DNA of 64,000 nt from Jejudonia soesokkakensis (GCF_042664795.1 NZ_JBHTBN010000001.1:434001-498000); one strand, 5' to 3'. Shown: positions 17,691-25,632, counted from the stretch's first letter. Made by a program: numbers and translations. Notes: generated by a model from the sequence alone, not told the origin.

Positions 17691-19233
17691 TATAAGTACA
17701 TCACCCGAAAATGAGCCATTAGTAAAGTCTTTAACACAACGCATTGGACTTGGTTCGGAAAATCATATTTCAAGAATTGCCTTAGCATATTCGTTAAGCA
17801 AAGGATATACATTGGATTTAGAAAACGATTTACAATCTTTTGGAGGAAAAGAGTATAAAGACCACACCCTTTTTGGAAATTTTAAAGAATATTATATAGC
17901 ATTAATTTGTCAACGCTATCAGATACACAAGGACGATACTAATATCAGGAAGTTCTTGAAAATGCATATTGACCAAGGTTTAGAATTAATACATAAATTC
18001 TTTGAAGACAATCAAAACTTTTCGGGAATAGAATTTCTGTTGGATAATATAGAGATAGGAATTGATGCTATGAATGACGGCGAAAATGCGTTTGAATTTA
18101 TTAAGAATAATAACTCTTCATTAAACGAAAAAGAAAGCTATATAAAGCCTGTAAAAGTTCTTGTAGGAGAAACGGATAAAGGGAAGGATATATACTTCAC
18201 TCCTAACGACACCTCTATATATGGAAATTGCCATATAGCAGTCGCTGGAAATTCAGGCACAGGGAAGTCTTATTTTTCACGGAAGATTTTAGAGCGAGTT
18301 GTTACTGAAACTAAAGGAAAAGTAAATTTTCTTTACCTTGATTTTAAAGGATTGAATGAGAGTGATAAATCTAATTCAGACTTCAAAAGTTTCTTCAACA
18401 CAACAAACGCAACACTAATTGATACACCCCAAGAATCTTTTCCTGTAAATCCACTATCGTTTATTGATAATGTAAATGAGAAAAACAAGATTGTAGGCAT
18501 TGGCAGATTTGTAGATATAATAGTTAAGTACGCTAACCTTGGGAATGTTCAGAAACAGCATTTAAAAGATGCTACAATAGCTGCATTTGAAAGTAGAAAT
18601 GACGGTACATATCCGACTTTAAAAGAAGTTTTGGAAAATGTCTACGAAATAGCAGGAGATAAACCTACATCCTTGACTCAAATATTAATTGGGTTGACAG
18701 AAATAGAATTGTTCGATAATAAGAAGTACGGAGATTTTATAAACTCAAATTATTACCTAAGTCTTTCAGGAGACCTTAGTAAAGAAGTCAGATTTACTGC
18801 TACTTTTCTTGTTATTTACTACCTATACAATACGTTCATGAATATGGATAAAACCCCTATTGAAGATGATTATAGCGGGCTACGATATGTACTTTTAATT
18901 GACGAAGCGCATAATGTTTTTAAAGAGAAGAAGTCACAAGAGATTCTTGAAAAACTACTTAGAGAAATACGCTCGCAAGGGGTTGCAGTTATGTTAGTAT
19001 CACAAGGAATAGAAGAGTTTAACCAACCAACGTTTGATTTCTCATCAATGTGTCAATCTGCTTTTTTAATGTCTATAAAAGACGGTAATAACTGGAAATC
19101 GATAAGTAAATTCTTAGGCGCAGGAGAAAAACAGCGAACTAAGATAAACCGCTCTATGGAAGCCATAAACCCTAGACAAGCAATTACGAACATTAAGGAG
19201 TTTGAATTTGGCGAGATTTTTAACACGAAATAG
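17680..19233 (+). CDS. dndE: DndE fused to a HerA/FtsK-type ATPase
   Basis: A 517-residue fusion. Residues 1 to about 115 match DndE, the small nicked-DNA-binding subunit: ISRIALAYSLSKGYTLDLE, then GKEYKDHTLFG, and a final KMHIDQGLELI. Residues 160-517 form a HerA/VirB4-like motor, with Walker A AGNSGTGKS (Lys196), Walker B LLIDEAH (Asp408, Glu409), a sensor-like VSQG and a possible arginine finger in REIRSQG. Canonical DndE is only about 110-130 residues. A TTG start at 17662 is open, but the ATG at 17680 fits the DndE N-terminus. The fused motor recalls the HerA-type domain of the DndH restriction subunit, yet no DndF or DndG is present. Confidence 0.88.
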   Translation: MQFNISTSPENEPLVKSLTQRIGLGSENHISRIALAYSLSKGYTLDLENDLQSFGGKEYKDHTLFGNFKEYYIALICQRYQIHKDDTNIRKFLKMHIDQGLELIHKFFEDNQNFSGIEFLLDNIEIGIDAMNDGENAFEFIKNNNSSLNEKESYIKPVKVLVGETDKGKDIYFTPNDTSIYGNCHIAVAGNSGTGKSYFSRKILERVVTETKGKVNFLYLDFKGLNESDKSNSDFKSFFNTTNATLIDTPQESFPVNPLSFIDNVNEKNKIVGIGRFVDIIVKYANLGNVQKQHLKDATIAAFESRNDGTYPTLKEVLENVYEIAGDKPTSLTQILIGLTEIELFDNKKYGDFINSNYYLSLSGDLSKEVRFTATFLVIYYLYNTFMNMDKTPIEDDYSGLRYVLLIDEAHNVFKEKKSQEILEKLLREIRSQGVAVMLVSQGIEEFNQPTFDFSSMCQSAFLMSIKDGNNWKSISKFLGAGEKQRTKINRSMEAINPRQAITNIKEFEFGEIFNTK

Positions 19234-19235
19234 TT

Positions 19236-19784
19236 ATGAGCAATAAAACTGAAAGACAATTAATTTGGGATTTTATTTCCAATAGAGCAAAAAAACCTAA
19301 GTCTTCATTTTCTTATGGTTTATATTTTATTCTTATAGTTTTTATAGTTGGGGTAACTGGGTCATTAATTTCAGCTTTTCCTTCTTATGAACTTCAAAAA
19401 GGTCAAATGGATGCTACCGCACTTAGCTTAATCGGTTATGCTGTAGTTTTACTTTGCTCTTCATCTTTAGAACTTATTTTTATTGAATTTAAAGATGACG
19501 AAGAGAAATTTGAACCTGTAAAGAAGGGTATTATAATGCTTGGCGTTGCTGTTATATTATTAAGTATAGTTTTTGGACTGGTTACATATATTATTAATAA
19601 TGGTTGCTATAAATTAATTTTAAGTGTTACTGCTTGTTTACTAGCTATGTTTTTTTGGTGGATTACTAATGCGACAACTTCTTCTGTTCTTACTAATTTA
19701 GTTATTCCAGATGTTAATGAGGCTACAGGAGGAGACCCCAGTCAGTCAGAGCTTAGTGGTAACTTAACTGGTTATAATGTTTAA
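19236..19784 (+). CDS. four-helix membrane protein of the dnd operon
   Basis: A 182-residue integral membrane protein with four hydrophobic segments at about residues 27-46, 60-79, 95-118 and 125-147, and short soluble ends. The loop after helix 2 is acidic (EFKDDEEKFE). No family is recognised. It starts 2 bp after the dndE-ATPase stop and overlaps the next gene by 8 bp, so it is almost surely made together with the Dnd proteins. A membrane partner is unusual for phosphorothioation systems. Docking site or effector are both only guesses. Confidence 0.75.
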   Translation: MSNKTERQLIWDFISNRAKKPKSSFSYGLYFILIVFIVGVTGSLISAFPSYELQKGQMDATALSLIGYAVVLLCSSSLELIFIEFKDDEEKFEPVKKGIIMLGVAVILLSIVFGLVTYIINNGCYKLILSVTACLLAMFFWWITNATTSSVLTNLVIPDVNEATGGDPSQSELSGNLTGYNV

Positions 19785-21024
19785 TATGGAATTTCCGAAA
19801 AAATATAGAGCCTTACGAGTTGACCAGCCATTTGGAACTTTTTATGCAATTTCTATTTCTGCCAAAACCATTTTAGATGTTACATTTAGTGATCCACTTA
19901 GGTATAACGAAAATAAAGAACTTCAGGGTAGCCAAAGAAAATTAGATGAAAAAGGAAGGGTAAAGTCAATTGCGAGTTACATTAATGGAAATGATACCGC
20001 ATTTCCTAATTCTATTATTCTTGCAGCTAATTACAATGAAAAAGGGCTAATTGAAGAAGACGATATTTTAACTTGGAAAATATCTGAATTGGATGAATTT
20101 GGAAATTATGAAATTGAAATTCCTACAAATAAAAAGCTTGCCGCCATTATAGATGGTCAACATAGGGTAAATGGATTTAAAACTGCAAGTGAGGAAAGAA
20201 AAAATGAAATGGAGCTTTTAGTTGCCATTTACTTTGACTTGCCTAATCCATATCAAGCATATCTTTTCGCAACTATAAATTATAATCAGAAAGCCGTTGA
20301 CAAAAGTTTAGCATTAGAACAGTTCGGATATTTTACTGAAGTTACTGAAAGTGATACATGGTCGCCAGAATTACTTGCTGTTCATTTAACAAGAAGATTT
20401 AATGTTGAAAATGATTCTCCGTTTTATAATCATATAAAGGTAGCCCCTCAAAACGATAAATTTCTATTAGAGAAAAACCCTAAAGAAATGGACTGGCTTA
20501 TATCTACCGCTACAATCGTTGATGGTATTCTAAAGCTGATTTCAAATAACCCAAAAGAGGATTCTAATCAACTTAGAAGATTTAATGACGATAAGCGGAA
20601 GAGAATGAAAATTGATAGAGTTGATACCGCTCCTTTACGAGAATTTTACTTGAGCAATAATGATTTGTTTATTTATAAAGCTATTTATAATTTTTTCAAG
20701 GTTGTAAAGTCAGAGTTATTTGATGAAGCTACTGAAAAAACTTCATACATTAAACGAACTGTTGGTATTCAAGCACTTTTTGTAATTTTAAAAGACATTT
20801 TGAAAGCGAGACTTACAGAAGATAAAGATGTTAGTCAAGAATACTTTTCAAAATTCATAGATAAATTTAAGCACATAGATTTTACGGACAATTTTTTTAC
20901 TGCCTCAGGTATAGGAAAATCAAGAATTCAAAACTCTATTCTCATAAGTATTGGATTTAAAAATTATGGTGATATAAGAAATCAAGATCACTTACAAGAA
21001 TATCGGCGATTAATTGAGAATTAA
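19777..21024 (+). CDS. dndB: DGQHR-domain protein, DndB-like
   Basis: A 415-residue protein with the diagnostic DGQHR motif (in IIDGQHRVNGF, near residue 126) followed by FATINYNQKAVDKS. That is the signature shared by DndB and related DGQHR proteins. In Salmonella-type clusters DndB precedes dndC and represses the operon; here the gene is last. The protein may therefore be a regulator or a DNA-sensing component. Start choice is open between 19777 and 19786, the latter lying just after the upstream stop. The symbol rests on motif and context only. Confidence 0.75.
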   Translation: MFNMEFPKKYRALRVDQPFGTFYAISISAKTILDVTFSDPLRYNENKELQGSQRKLDEKGRVKSIASYINGNDTAFPNSIILAANYNEKGLIEEDDILTWKISELDEFGNYEIEIPTNKKLAAIIDGQHRVNGFKTASEERKNEMELLVAIYFDLPNPYQAYLFATINYNQKAVDKSLALEQFGYFTEVTESDTWSPELLAVHLTRRFNVENDSPFYNHIKVAPQNDKFLLEKNPKEMDWLISTATIVDGILKLISNNPKEDSNQLRRFNDDKRKRMKIDRVDTAPLREFYLSNNDLFIYKAIYNFFKVVKSELFDEATEKTSYIKRTVGIQALFVILKDILKARLTEDKDVSQEYFSKFIDKFKHIDFTDNFFTASGIGKSRIQNSILISIGFKNYGDIRNQDHLQEYRRLIEN

Positions 21025-21049
21025 CTTTCATTCAAAATTTTAATATGAT

Positions 21050-21076
21050 AGCAACCTTAAAAGGGTTGCTTTTTGT
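21050..21076 (+). terminator. terminator of the dnd operon
   Basis: A stem of at least 7 bp (21050-21056 with 21064-21070) is followed by a T-rich run, 26 bp after the DGQHR gene. Confidence 0.75.
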
Positions 21077-21128
21077 TTTTATAAAGATTGATGATATTTT
21101 ACTTATTTTTACTGTAATAAAATAATTG

Positions 21129-21306
21129 TTAGCGCAAGCTATTTATAGTGTTTCGAGAAAACTGGTAATTTTTATACACTACAACATAAATAGACTTTCG
21201 CTCACGCTACGGCGTGGGCTAGGTTTATTTGTAGTGTGGGTATACCAGTACCTCTCGAACGGTAAGCACTAGTTCCACGCTTTTTATTTGGAGCTAGTTG
21301 AGCTAA
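21129..21306. repeat. 178-bp imperfect inverted repeat
   Basis: The two halves pair along almost their whole length. Outer arms are TTAGC(G/T)CAA...AGCT, then GTG...TTCGAGA..ACTGGTA, then CACTACAA..AAATA. The apex is a short GC-rich hairpin at 21200-21219 (GCTCACGC with GCGTGGGC). It lies between the dnd operon terminator and a secreted-protein gene. It could be a structured RNA, a recombination site that folds as single-stranded DNA, or the trace of a palindromic element. Confidence 0.7.
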
Positions 21307-21322
21307 TCTAAACTGGTAAAAA

Positions 21323-22051
21323 ATGAAAACTATTTTAACACTTCTACTCACTCTCTTCCTTTTAAACACTTCCTTCAGCCAAGAAAAATTTGAAGACGAT
21401 TTGGATGCTTTTAAGTTAAGAAAATTTAGAGTTGAACTTAACAGGGCTTTTAATCAACATGAAGGTTTTAGAATTTTAATGGTTAATTGGTTAGATGTAA
21501 CGACCTTGAACGAGTATGAAAATTTAATGAGTAAATTTCTCGAACCAAAAATGAAAGGTATTCGTCAAATGGTTTTTGACGGTATGGCAAATAAATTATG
21601 CCCATTTAGAGAAAGGTGTGAAATGGAATTACAAAGTGTAGGTATCAGTAATGAAGAGTATTGGAGTAATTATTTAGTAAATATATATAAGCCAAGTTCT
21701 ATCCAAGCCTTTTACAAAATTGATGAAGATAATCCCAACACTTTAGATAAGGTAGAAGTAATTAAACTTGTTAGTACTGAAAAATGGATGATATATAATT
21801 CTGAAAAAACTTCTAAGGGTTACTTTCAAATGGATTTTTATGAGGATTATAGTTGTAATATAGAAATGGAAATCGATAAAGTCTTATATAAATCAATAAA
21901 ATGTATTAATAGTGAGAATTTAAGCGCAACACTTAAAAATCAAATGGGAGATGTTTTAGAAATTGAGTTTTTTATACCTGAATTAGCAGGAGTAGATATT
22001 GATATTTTAGGAACCAATGTAAGATTTGACTATTCATCTTTTAAAAACTAA
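21323..22051 (+). CDS. secreted protein of unknown function
   Basis: A 242-residue protein with a clear signal peptide (MKTILTLLLTLFLLNTSFSQ, cleavage near residue 20). The mature part is acidic and mixed alpha/beta, with two Cys in a CPFRERCEME segment and more near residues 185-195. No family is recognised. It is cargo of the element, separated from the dnd operon by a terminator and the 178-bp inverted repeat. It could be a host-fitness or surface-exclusion factor, but nothing in the sequence decides this. Confidence 0.65.
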   Translation: MKTILTLLLTLFLLNTSFSQEKFEDDLDAFKLRKFRVELNRAFNQHEGFRILMVNWLDVTTLNEYENLMSKFLEPKMKGIRQMVFDGMANKLCPFRERCEMELQSVGISNEEYWSNYLVNIYKPSSIQAFYKIDEDNPNTLDKVEVIKLVSTEKWMIYNSEKTSKGYFQMDFYEDYSCNIEMEIDKVLYKSIKCINSENLSATLKNQMGDVLEIEFFIPELAGVDIDILGTNVRFDYSSFKN

Positions 22052-22134
22052 AATCGGCAACTTGGCAGAAATTAAACTAATTTCTTATAATATGGCAGTT
22101 TAAGCAGTTTCGGCACATAAATAGATTATTTAAA

Positions 22135-22166
22135 ATAGGTCAATTCGTGAAAACGTTTTGACCTAT
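22135..22166. promoter_or_regulatory. inverted repeat upstream of the xis-like gene
   Basis: Perfect 9-bp arms ATAGGTCAA and TTGACCTAT (22135-22143 and 22158-22166) enclose a 14-bp centre that has its own CG...CG symmetry. It lies 25 bp before the ATG at 22191, so an operator or excisionase/Rep binding site is likely. Confidence 0.55.
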
Positions 22167-22190
22167 ATTGTTTAAATAAAATATATTATT

Positions 22191-22454
22191 ATGAACTCAG
22201 AAATTGAAATTCAAAAACTAAAAGTATTCACGTTAAAGAAGTTAATAGAGTTAAAAACCATGATTAAAGAACAAGAAAAAAAGAAAACTTGGCTAAGTGT
22301 GGCAGATGTTGAAGATGAATTTAAGTTAAGTAGAAAAACATTCGATAGGATGCGTTTGGATGGATTAAAAGTTTCACAACCAAAACTAAATGGGAAGATT
22401 TTAGTCGAGAGAGAAGTCTTGAAAACATTTTTAAACAAAAACCATGGTAGATAA
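22191..22454 (+). CDS. excisionase-like helix-turn-helix protein
   Basis: An 87-residue basic protein. After an N-terminal helix comes WLSVADVEDEFKLSRKTFDRMR, a winged helix-turn-helix of the MerR/excisionase type, and a wing with KLNGKILVEREVLKTFL. Such proteins bind attachment-site DNA and steer the integrase toward excision, or regulate replication genes. The gene overlaps the following Rep-like gene by 11 bp, as in small integrative elements of Bacteroidota. A repressor role is the alternative. Confidence 0.65.
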   Translation: MNSEIEIQKLKVFTLKKLIELKTMIKEQEKKKTWLSVADVEDEFKLSRKTFDRMRLDGLKVSQPKLNGKILVEREVLKTFLNKNHGR

Positions 22455-23427
22455 AATAAAATTAATTTTAGATAATATAGAATTATCTAATGAGGCTTTC
22501 GGAAAGTTCAAATTTTTTAGTACAGCTAAAAATGATAAAAGAATTAAGGTTTTCAAGCGTTTCATTAAGAACGATTCTCGTCTTAATATTGAGTATAAAG
22601 AATATAAAATTTCGCTAACCTTATTGAGTAATGAGAAGCTTAGTAATAATAAGCTTATTATCGAGGGTAATTTTAGAAAATGGTATTTTGGCACTGATAA
22701 TATTAGTGATTTAAATAAAAAAAAGTTTTGCAATGTTGTTTCTCAAGTGGCTAAAAAAATTGGAATTGAGCAAAATGTTCTTTGGAATGCGAGAGTAACT
22801 AAACTTGAAACTGGTGTAACGGTAAAATTAAAAGAAAAGCACAGGGGGATAGTAAATTGTATTTTTTCATACAAGAATTTTAGAAAAAATACTTATGATA
22901 ATTCTGGTGTTGAATTTAAAGGAGAAAATTATGATGTAATATTCTACGATATGCTCAGAAGAATGTTTAATAGAAAGCATAAACTTGAGCGACAGTATAA
23001 GAAGCTAACTAAAAGTAATTTCTTTTTTAGATATGAAATTCAAGTACACAAAGTGAGTGGCGTTGATATGTTTAAAGAAAAAGCTAACACGCTACTGAAA
23101 ATAAAAAATAATTGGAAATATTTAGGTCAAAACCTTATCACTACCTTAGATAATGTAAAATTTGTAGATGTTATTTCACCTTCTCAGTTCATGGAATTAA
23201 AGGGAGCAACTAAAAAGCCAATGACTGATTATTTAACCTACAAGGGTATTGAGAGTATTGGGATGGAAAACTTAAGACAATTAATAAACCAAATGAAACC
23301 CAAAAGTAGACCAGATTATAGGAGAGATTTTATTGAATTGTACGAAAAGCAATTATCAGAGGATAAAGAGGATTACGAATCTATTTTCAAAGAATTTATA
23401 CAAAATAGAGTTAAAGAACTTATCTAG
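22444..23427 (+). CDS. putative replication initiation protein (phage/plasmid gpII/X-like)
   Basis: A 327-residue, strongly basic protein. The layout recalls the phage/plasmid replication proteins of filamentous-phage gpII type: WNARVTKLETGVTVKLKEKH, then YDMLRRMFNRKHKLERQYKKL, then FFRYEIQVHKVSG. These nick an origin for rolling-circle replication. I cannot point with confidence to the catalytic Tyr, so the call is tentative. Co-translation with the excisionase-like gene and the AT-rich non-coding stretch after it fit a replication module of an excised circular element. A mobilisation protein is the alternative. Confidence 0.5.
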   Translation: MVDKIKLILDNIELSNEAFGKFKFFSTAKNDKRIKVFKRFIKNDSRLNIEYKEYKISLTLLSNEKLSNNKLIIEGNFRKWYFGTDNISDLNKKKFCNVVSQVAKKIGIEQNVLWNARVTKLETGVTVKLKEKHRGIVNCIFSYKNFRKNTYDNSGVEFKGENYDVIFYDMLRRMFNRKHKLERQYKKLTKSNFFFRYEIQVHKVSGVDMFKEKANTLLKIKNNWKYLGQNLITTLDNVKFVDVISPSQFMELKGATKKPMTDYLTYKGIESIGMENLRQLINQMKPKSRPDYRRDFIELYEKQLSEDKEDYESIFKEFIQNRVKELI

Positions 23428-23973
23428 CAATAACCAATTATATAATAAGAGTAAGATATACCTCTAATATAAGATAATACTACTATATAGATTGAGGCGA
23501 ATTATGCTTGAAGGTTTTAAGTTGGTGTAAATCTTAAACAAGTAAAATGTAATTATTTTAATAGACGGATAGACAAGTTAGGCAAGTATAGATTAAATTT
23601 TCAAGTACTTGTAGTTAACCCAATTTTTATTGGACTTTGTCGTAAAGCTTACCAGACACATTTAGAATGATGAAAATTTTAGTTTAAGAATGCCTGGCAT
23701 ATGTTTATTATTAATAGTTTAGAGGTTGTATTTTGAGAAATATAGGTTTTAACGATTAAACTATAATTAAATAAAAAAAATGGTTTAAAGCTTCTTTAAA
23801 TGAGCCTAACATTAATATATAAAAATGTTTGCACGAATAAATATTCTGATTATCTTTGGCAAATCTTAAATGATGGATTTATCATGGTAAAAAACCCCTG
23901 TATAAACCCCTTTGAGAATTGAAAAACTGATAATTCCTATAAAATATAGTGCGGGAGCAAGGTTTTAATGCCT
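23428..23973. other. AT-rich non-coding end of the element
   Basis: No gene is seen. The stretch is very AT-rich with many short stop-filled frames. It follows the Rep-like gene and reaches the right attachment site, so a replication origin or integrase arm sites could lie here. I find no repeats clear enough to name. Confidence 0.4.
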
Positions 23974-23989
23974 TCTCGTCCAGACCGCA
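23974..23989 (+). repeat. attR, right attachment site
   Basis: This is a perfect 16-bp copy of the tRNA-Asp 3' end (identical to 12566-12581) without the rest of the tRNA. It marks the right border of the element. Confidence 0.88.
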
Positions 23990-24050
23990 ATTAAAATGTT
24001 GTGTTGAGTCACTTACATGTGGCTTGTGGTTTAGAAATAGACCGATGAGA

Positions 24051-24079
24051 AGCTTATCCGAATGGATGGGCTTTTTTTG
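24051..24079 (+). terminator. ancestral tRNA-Asp terminator, now displaced
   Basis: A 9-bp stem with G-T pairs (24051-24059 with 24064-24072) and a T-run lies 62 bp after attR. It probably ended the tRNA-Asp transcript before the element inserted. The rest of 23990-24218 holds no gene. Confidence 0.7.
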
Positions 24080-24218
24080 TTTCTGTTAACTTCTAATGTT
24101 GATAATGTAAAATAAGCTTTATCAAGTAGAATAGTATTCAAATACTTTTTTAAATTTTAAGAAACAGTTAGCACCTAATAACTTATATTTTATAAAAAGT
24201 GTTCTTTATTTTTACATT

Positions 24219-24776
24219 ATGATATCAGAAATTATACAAAATCGTCGCTCCGTTTATCCGGATTCATATTCCAAAGAGCTTATTACAAAAAATGAAATAA
24301 ATCAAATCCTTGAGTCAGCTAATTGGGCTCCCACACACAAACGCACAGAGCCCTGGCGATTTAAGGTGTTTCATACAGAAGAAGCTCGACAAAACTTATC
24401 TGAATTTTTAGGGAGGGCATACGCAAAGTCCGTAAGTCAGGTTTCAGATTTTAAACAAAAAAAGATGGAACAAAAAGCATTGCAGTCAGGTTGTGTAATT
24501 GCTATTTGTATGCAGCGCGATCCTCAAGAACGTATTCCAGAGTGGGAAGAAGTTGCTGCTACTGCTATGGCGGTCCAAAATATGTGGCTTACTGCCTACG
24601 ACCTACATATAGGTGCTTATTGGAGTTCACCAGGATTAATCAAATTCTTTCATGAATACGTCCCACTAAATGAAGGTGAAAAATGCCTTGGTTTTTTCTA
24701 TATGGGTAAAATGCATGGGGAAGTGCCTCAGGGAAATAGAAATTCATCTATAGAAGAAAAAACAAGGTGGTTCTAA
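24219..24776 (+). CDS. nitroreductase-family flavoprotein
   Basis: A 185-residue NAD(P)H-dependent FMN nitroreductase. The FMN-binding N-terminus is IQNRRSVYPDSY, followed by LESANWAPTHKRTEPWRF and later VAATAMAVQNMWLTAYDLHIGAYWSS and GFFYMGKM. All are typical of the small YdjA/BluB-like nitroreductases. It would act in the cytoplasm on quinones or nitro compounds; the substrate cannot be told. It is the first chromosomal gene after the element. Confidence 0.9.
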   Translation: MISEIIQNRRSVYPDSYSKELITKNEINQILESANWAPTHKRTEPWRFKVFHTEEARQNLSEFLGRAYAKSVSQVSDFKQKKMEQKALQSGCVIAICMQRDPQERIPEWEEVAATAMAVQNMWLTAYDLHIGAYWSSPGLIKFFHEYVPLNEGEKCLGFFYMGKMHGEVPQGNRNSSIEEKTRWF

Positions 24777-24828
24777 ATTTTTTGATGACATTATACAAGT
24801 GTTTCGATGGAAGGATAAACCTTCTAAA

Positions 24829-25608
24829 ATGAAACCAATACATGTATTACTCGTTTGTCTCCTTTGTCTAATTGTTTCCTGCAGTAAAAATGATGACGGA
24901 AATCCGCAAAATGATTTTGCAAATTTCACTTCAGAAATCTGTGTGGATGCTAATGGAAATCCTGGAATCGTAGGTATCCCAGCTTTATATTGGGATTATT
25001 CTAACGCTAGGCCGGTTCCTTTAACTCAAATTCCAACCATTGCCAATCCAGGGCAACAATTTATTCATAGTGGATATCCTCAACTTGGTTTTACATTGCC
25101 TGCAGGCTATACTGCTCAAGAAATTTCAAGTGCAAATCCTCCTGTAGTAGGAGTGAATGTCATTCGAAATGATAATCAAGCACTTTGGCAGTATGTACCA
25201 CTACTTTCAGTACAGGGGCAAGTGCCTATCAATGATATAGTAGCATTTCAAGTGAACTCCATGTTCAATTTTCATAATTTTAATGGAAACTTCAATGTAT
25301 TATGTACCGCTACTCGGACGATGAATCAAAGCGGACTTCAATTCACATTTGGTGCCCGATTGATTCAATTTGGAAATTTTACCGGACTTGTGTGGGTAAA
25401 TACACTATACTCACCTGGCACCAATTTCACTTCAGTTTCTGTGTCTATTTCTTCGGCTCCTACAGCCGATTTCAACGCAGAGGTGTTTAATACGTTTCTT
25501 CCTATAAGCTTTCAGTTACTAGTTATAGATGATGGAGTAAGGGATAGTGACCTGGATGGTTTCCCTGATAATATCGATGCATTTCCATTTGATCCAAACA
25601 GACATTAA
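24829..25608 (+). CDS. lipoprotein with C-terminal calcium-type repeat
   Basis: A 259-residue lipoprotein. The signal segment MKPIHVLLVCLLCLIVSC ends in a lipobox Cys. I chose the ATG at 24829 because the longer frame from 24799 would bury the signal peptide. The mature part has no recognised domain. Its end, DDGVRDSDLDGFPDNIDAF, is a thrombospondin type 3-like calcium-binding motif of the kind seen in Bacteroidota surface proteins. A strong terminator follows. Confidence 0.75.
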   Translation: MKPIHVLLVCLLCLIVSCSKNDDGNPQNDFANFTSEICVDANGNPGIVGIPALYWDYSNARPVPLTQIPTIANPGQQFIHSGYPQLGFTLPAGYTAQEISSANPPVVGVNVIRNDNQALWQYVPLLSVQGQVPINDIVAFQVNSMFNFHNFNGNFNVLCTATRTMNQSGLQFTFGARLIQFGNFTGLVWVNTLYSPGTNFTSVSVSISSAPTADFNAEVFNTFLPISFQLLVIDDGVRDSDLDGFPDNIDAFPFDPNRH

Positions 25609-25632
25609 AGAGTAATTAGCCAAATTACTTGC

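Larger units (their letters stand above)
12566..23989 (+). mobile_element. integrated element in tRNA-Asp carrying a Dnd phosphorothioation operon
   Basis: The element is about 11.4 kb and is bounded by a 16-bp perfect direct repeat of the tRNA-Asp 3' end. A tyrosine integrase lies at the tRNA-proximal end; an excisionase-like protein and a Rep-like protein lie near the distal end. Between them are the dnd operon and a secreted protein. No conjugation genes, capsid genes or relaxase are recognisable, so it resembles a phage satellite or a small integrative element more than an ICE or prophage. Codon choice looks more AT-rich than in the flanking housekeeping genes, which fits recent transfer. 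Confidence 0.88.

Noticed and set aside
21129..21306. Integron attC site
   Set aside because: The fold is similar, and GTTGAGC near the right end fits the R' core, but the matching left core site is not present and no integron integrase lies in the window. It is kept as an unexplained inverted repeat.
12566..23989. Prophage
   Set aside because: No capsid, terminase, portal, tail or lysis genes can be seen among the genes of the element.
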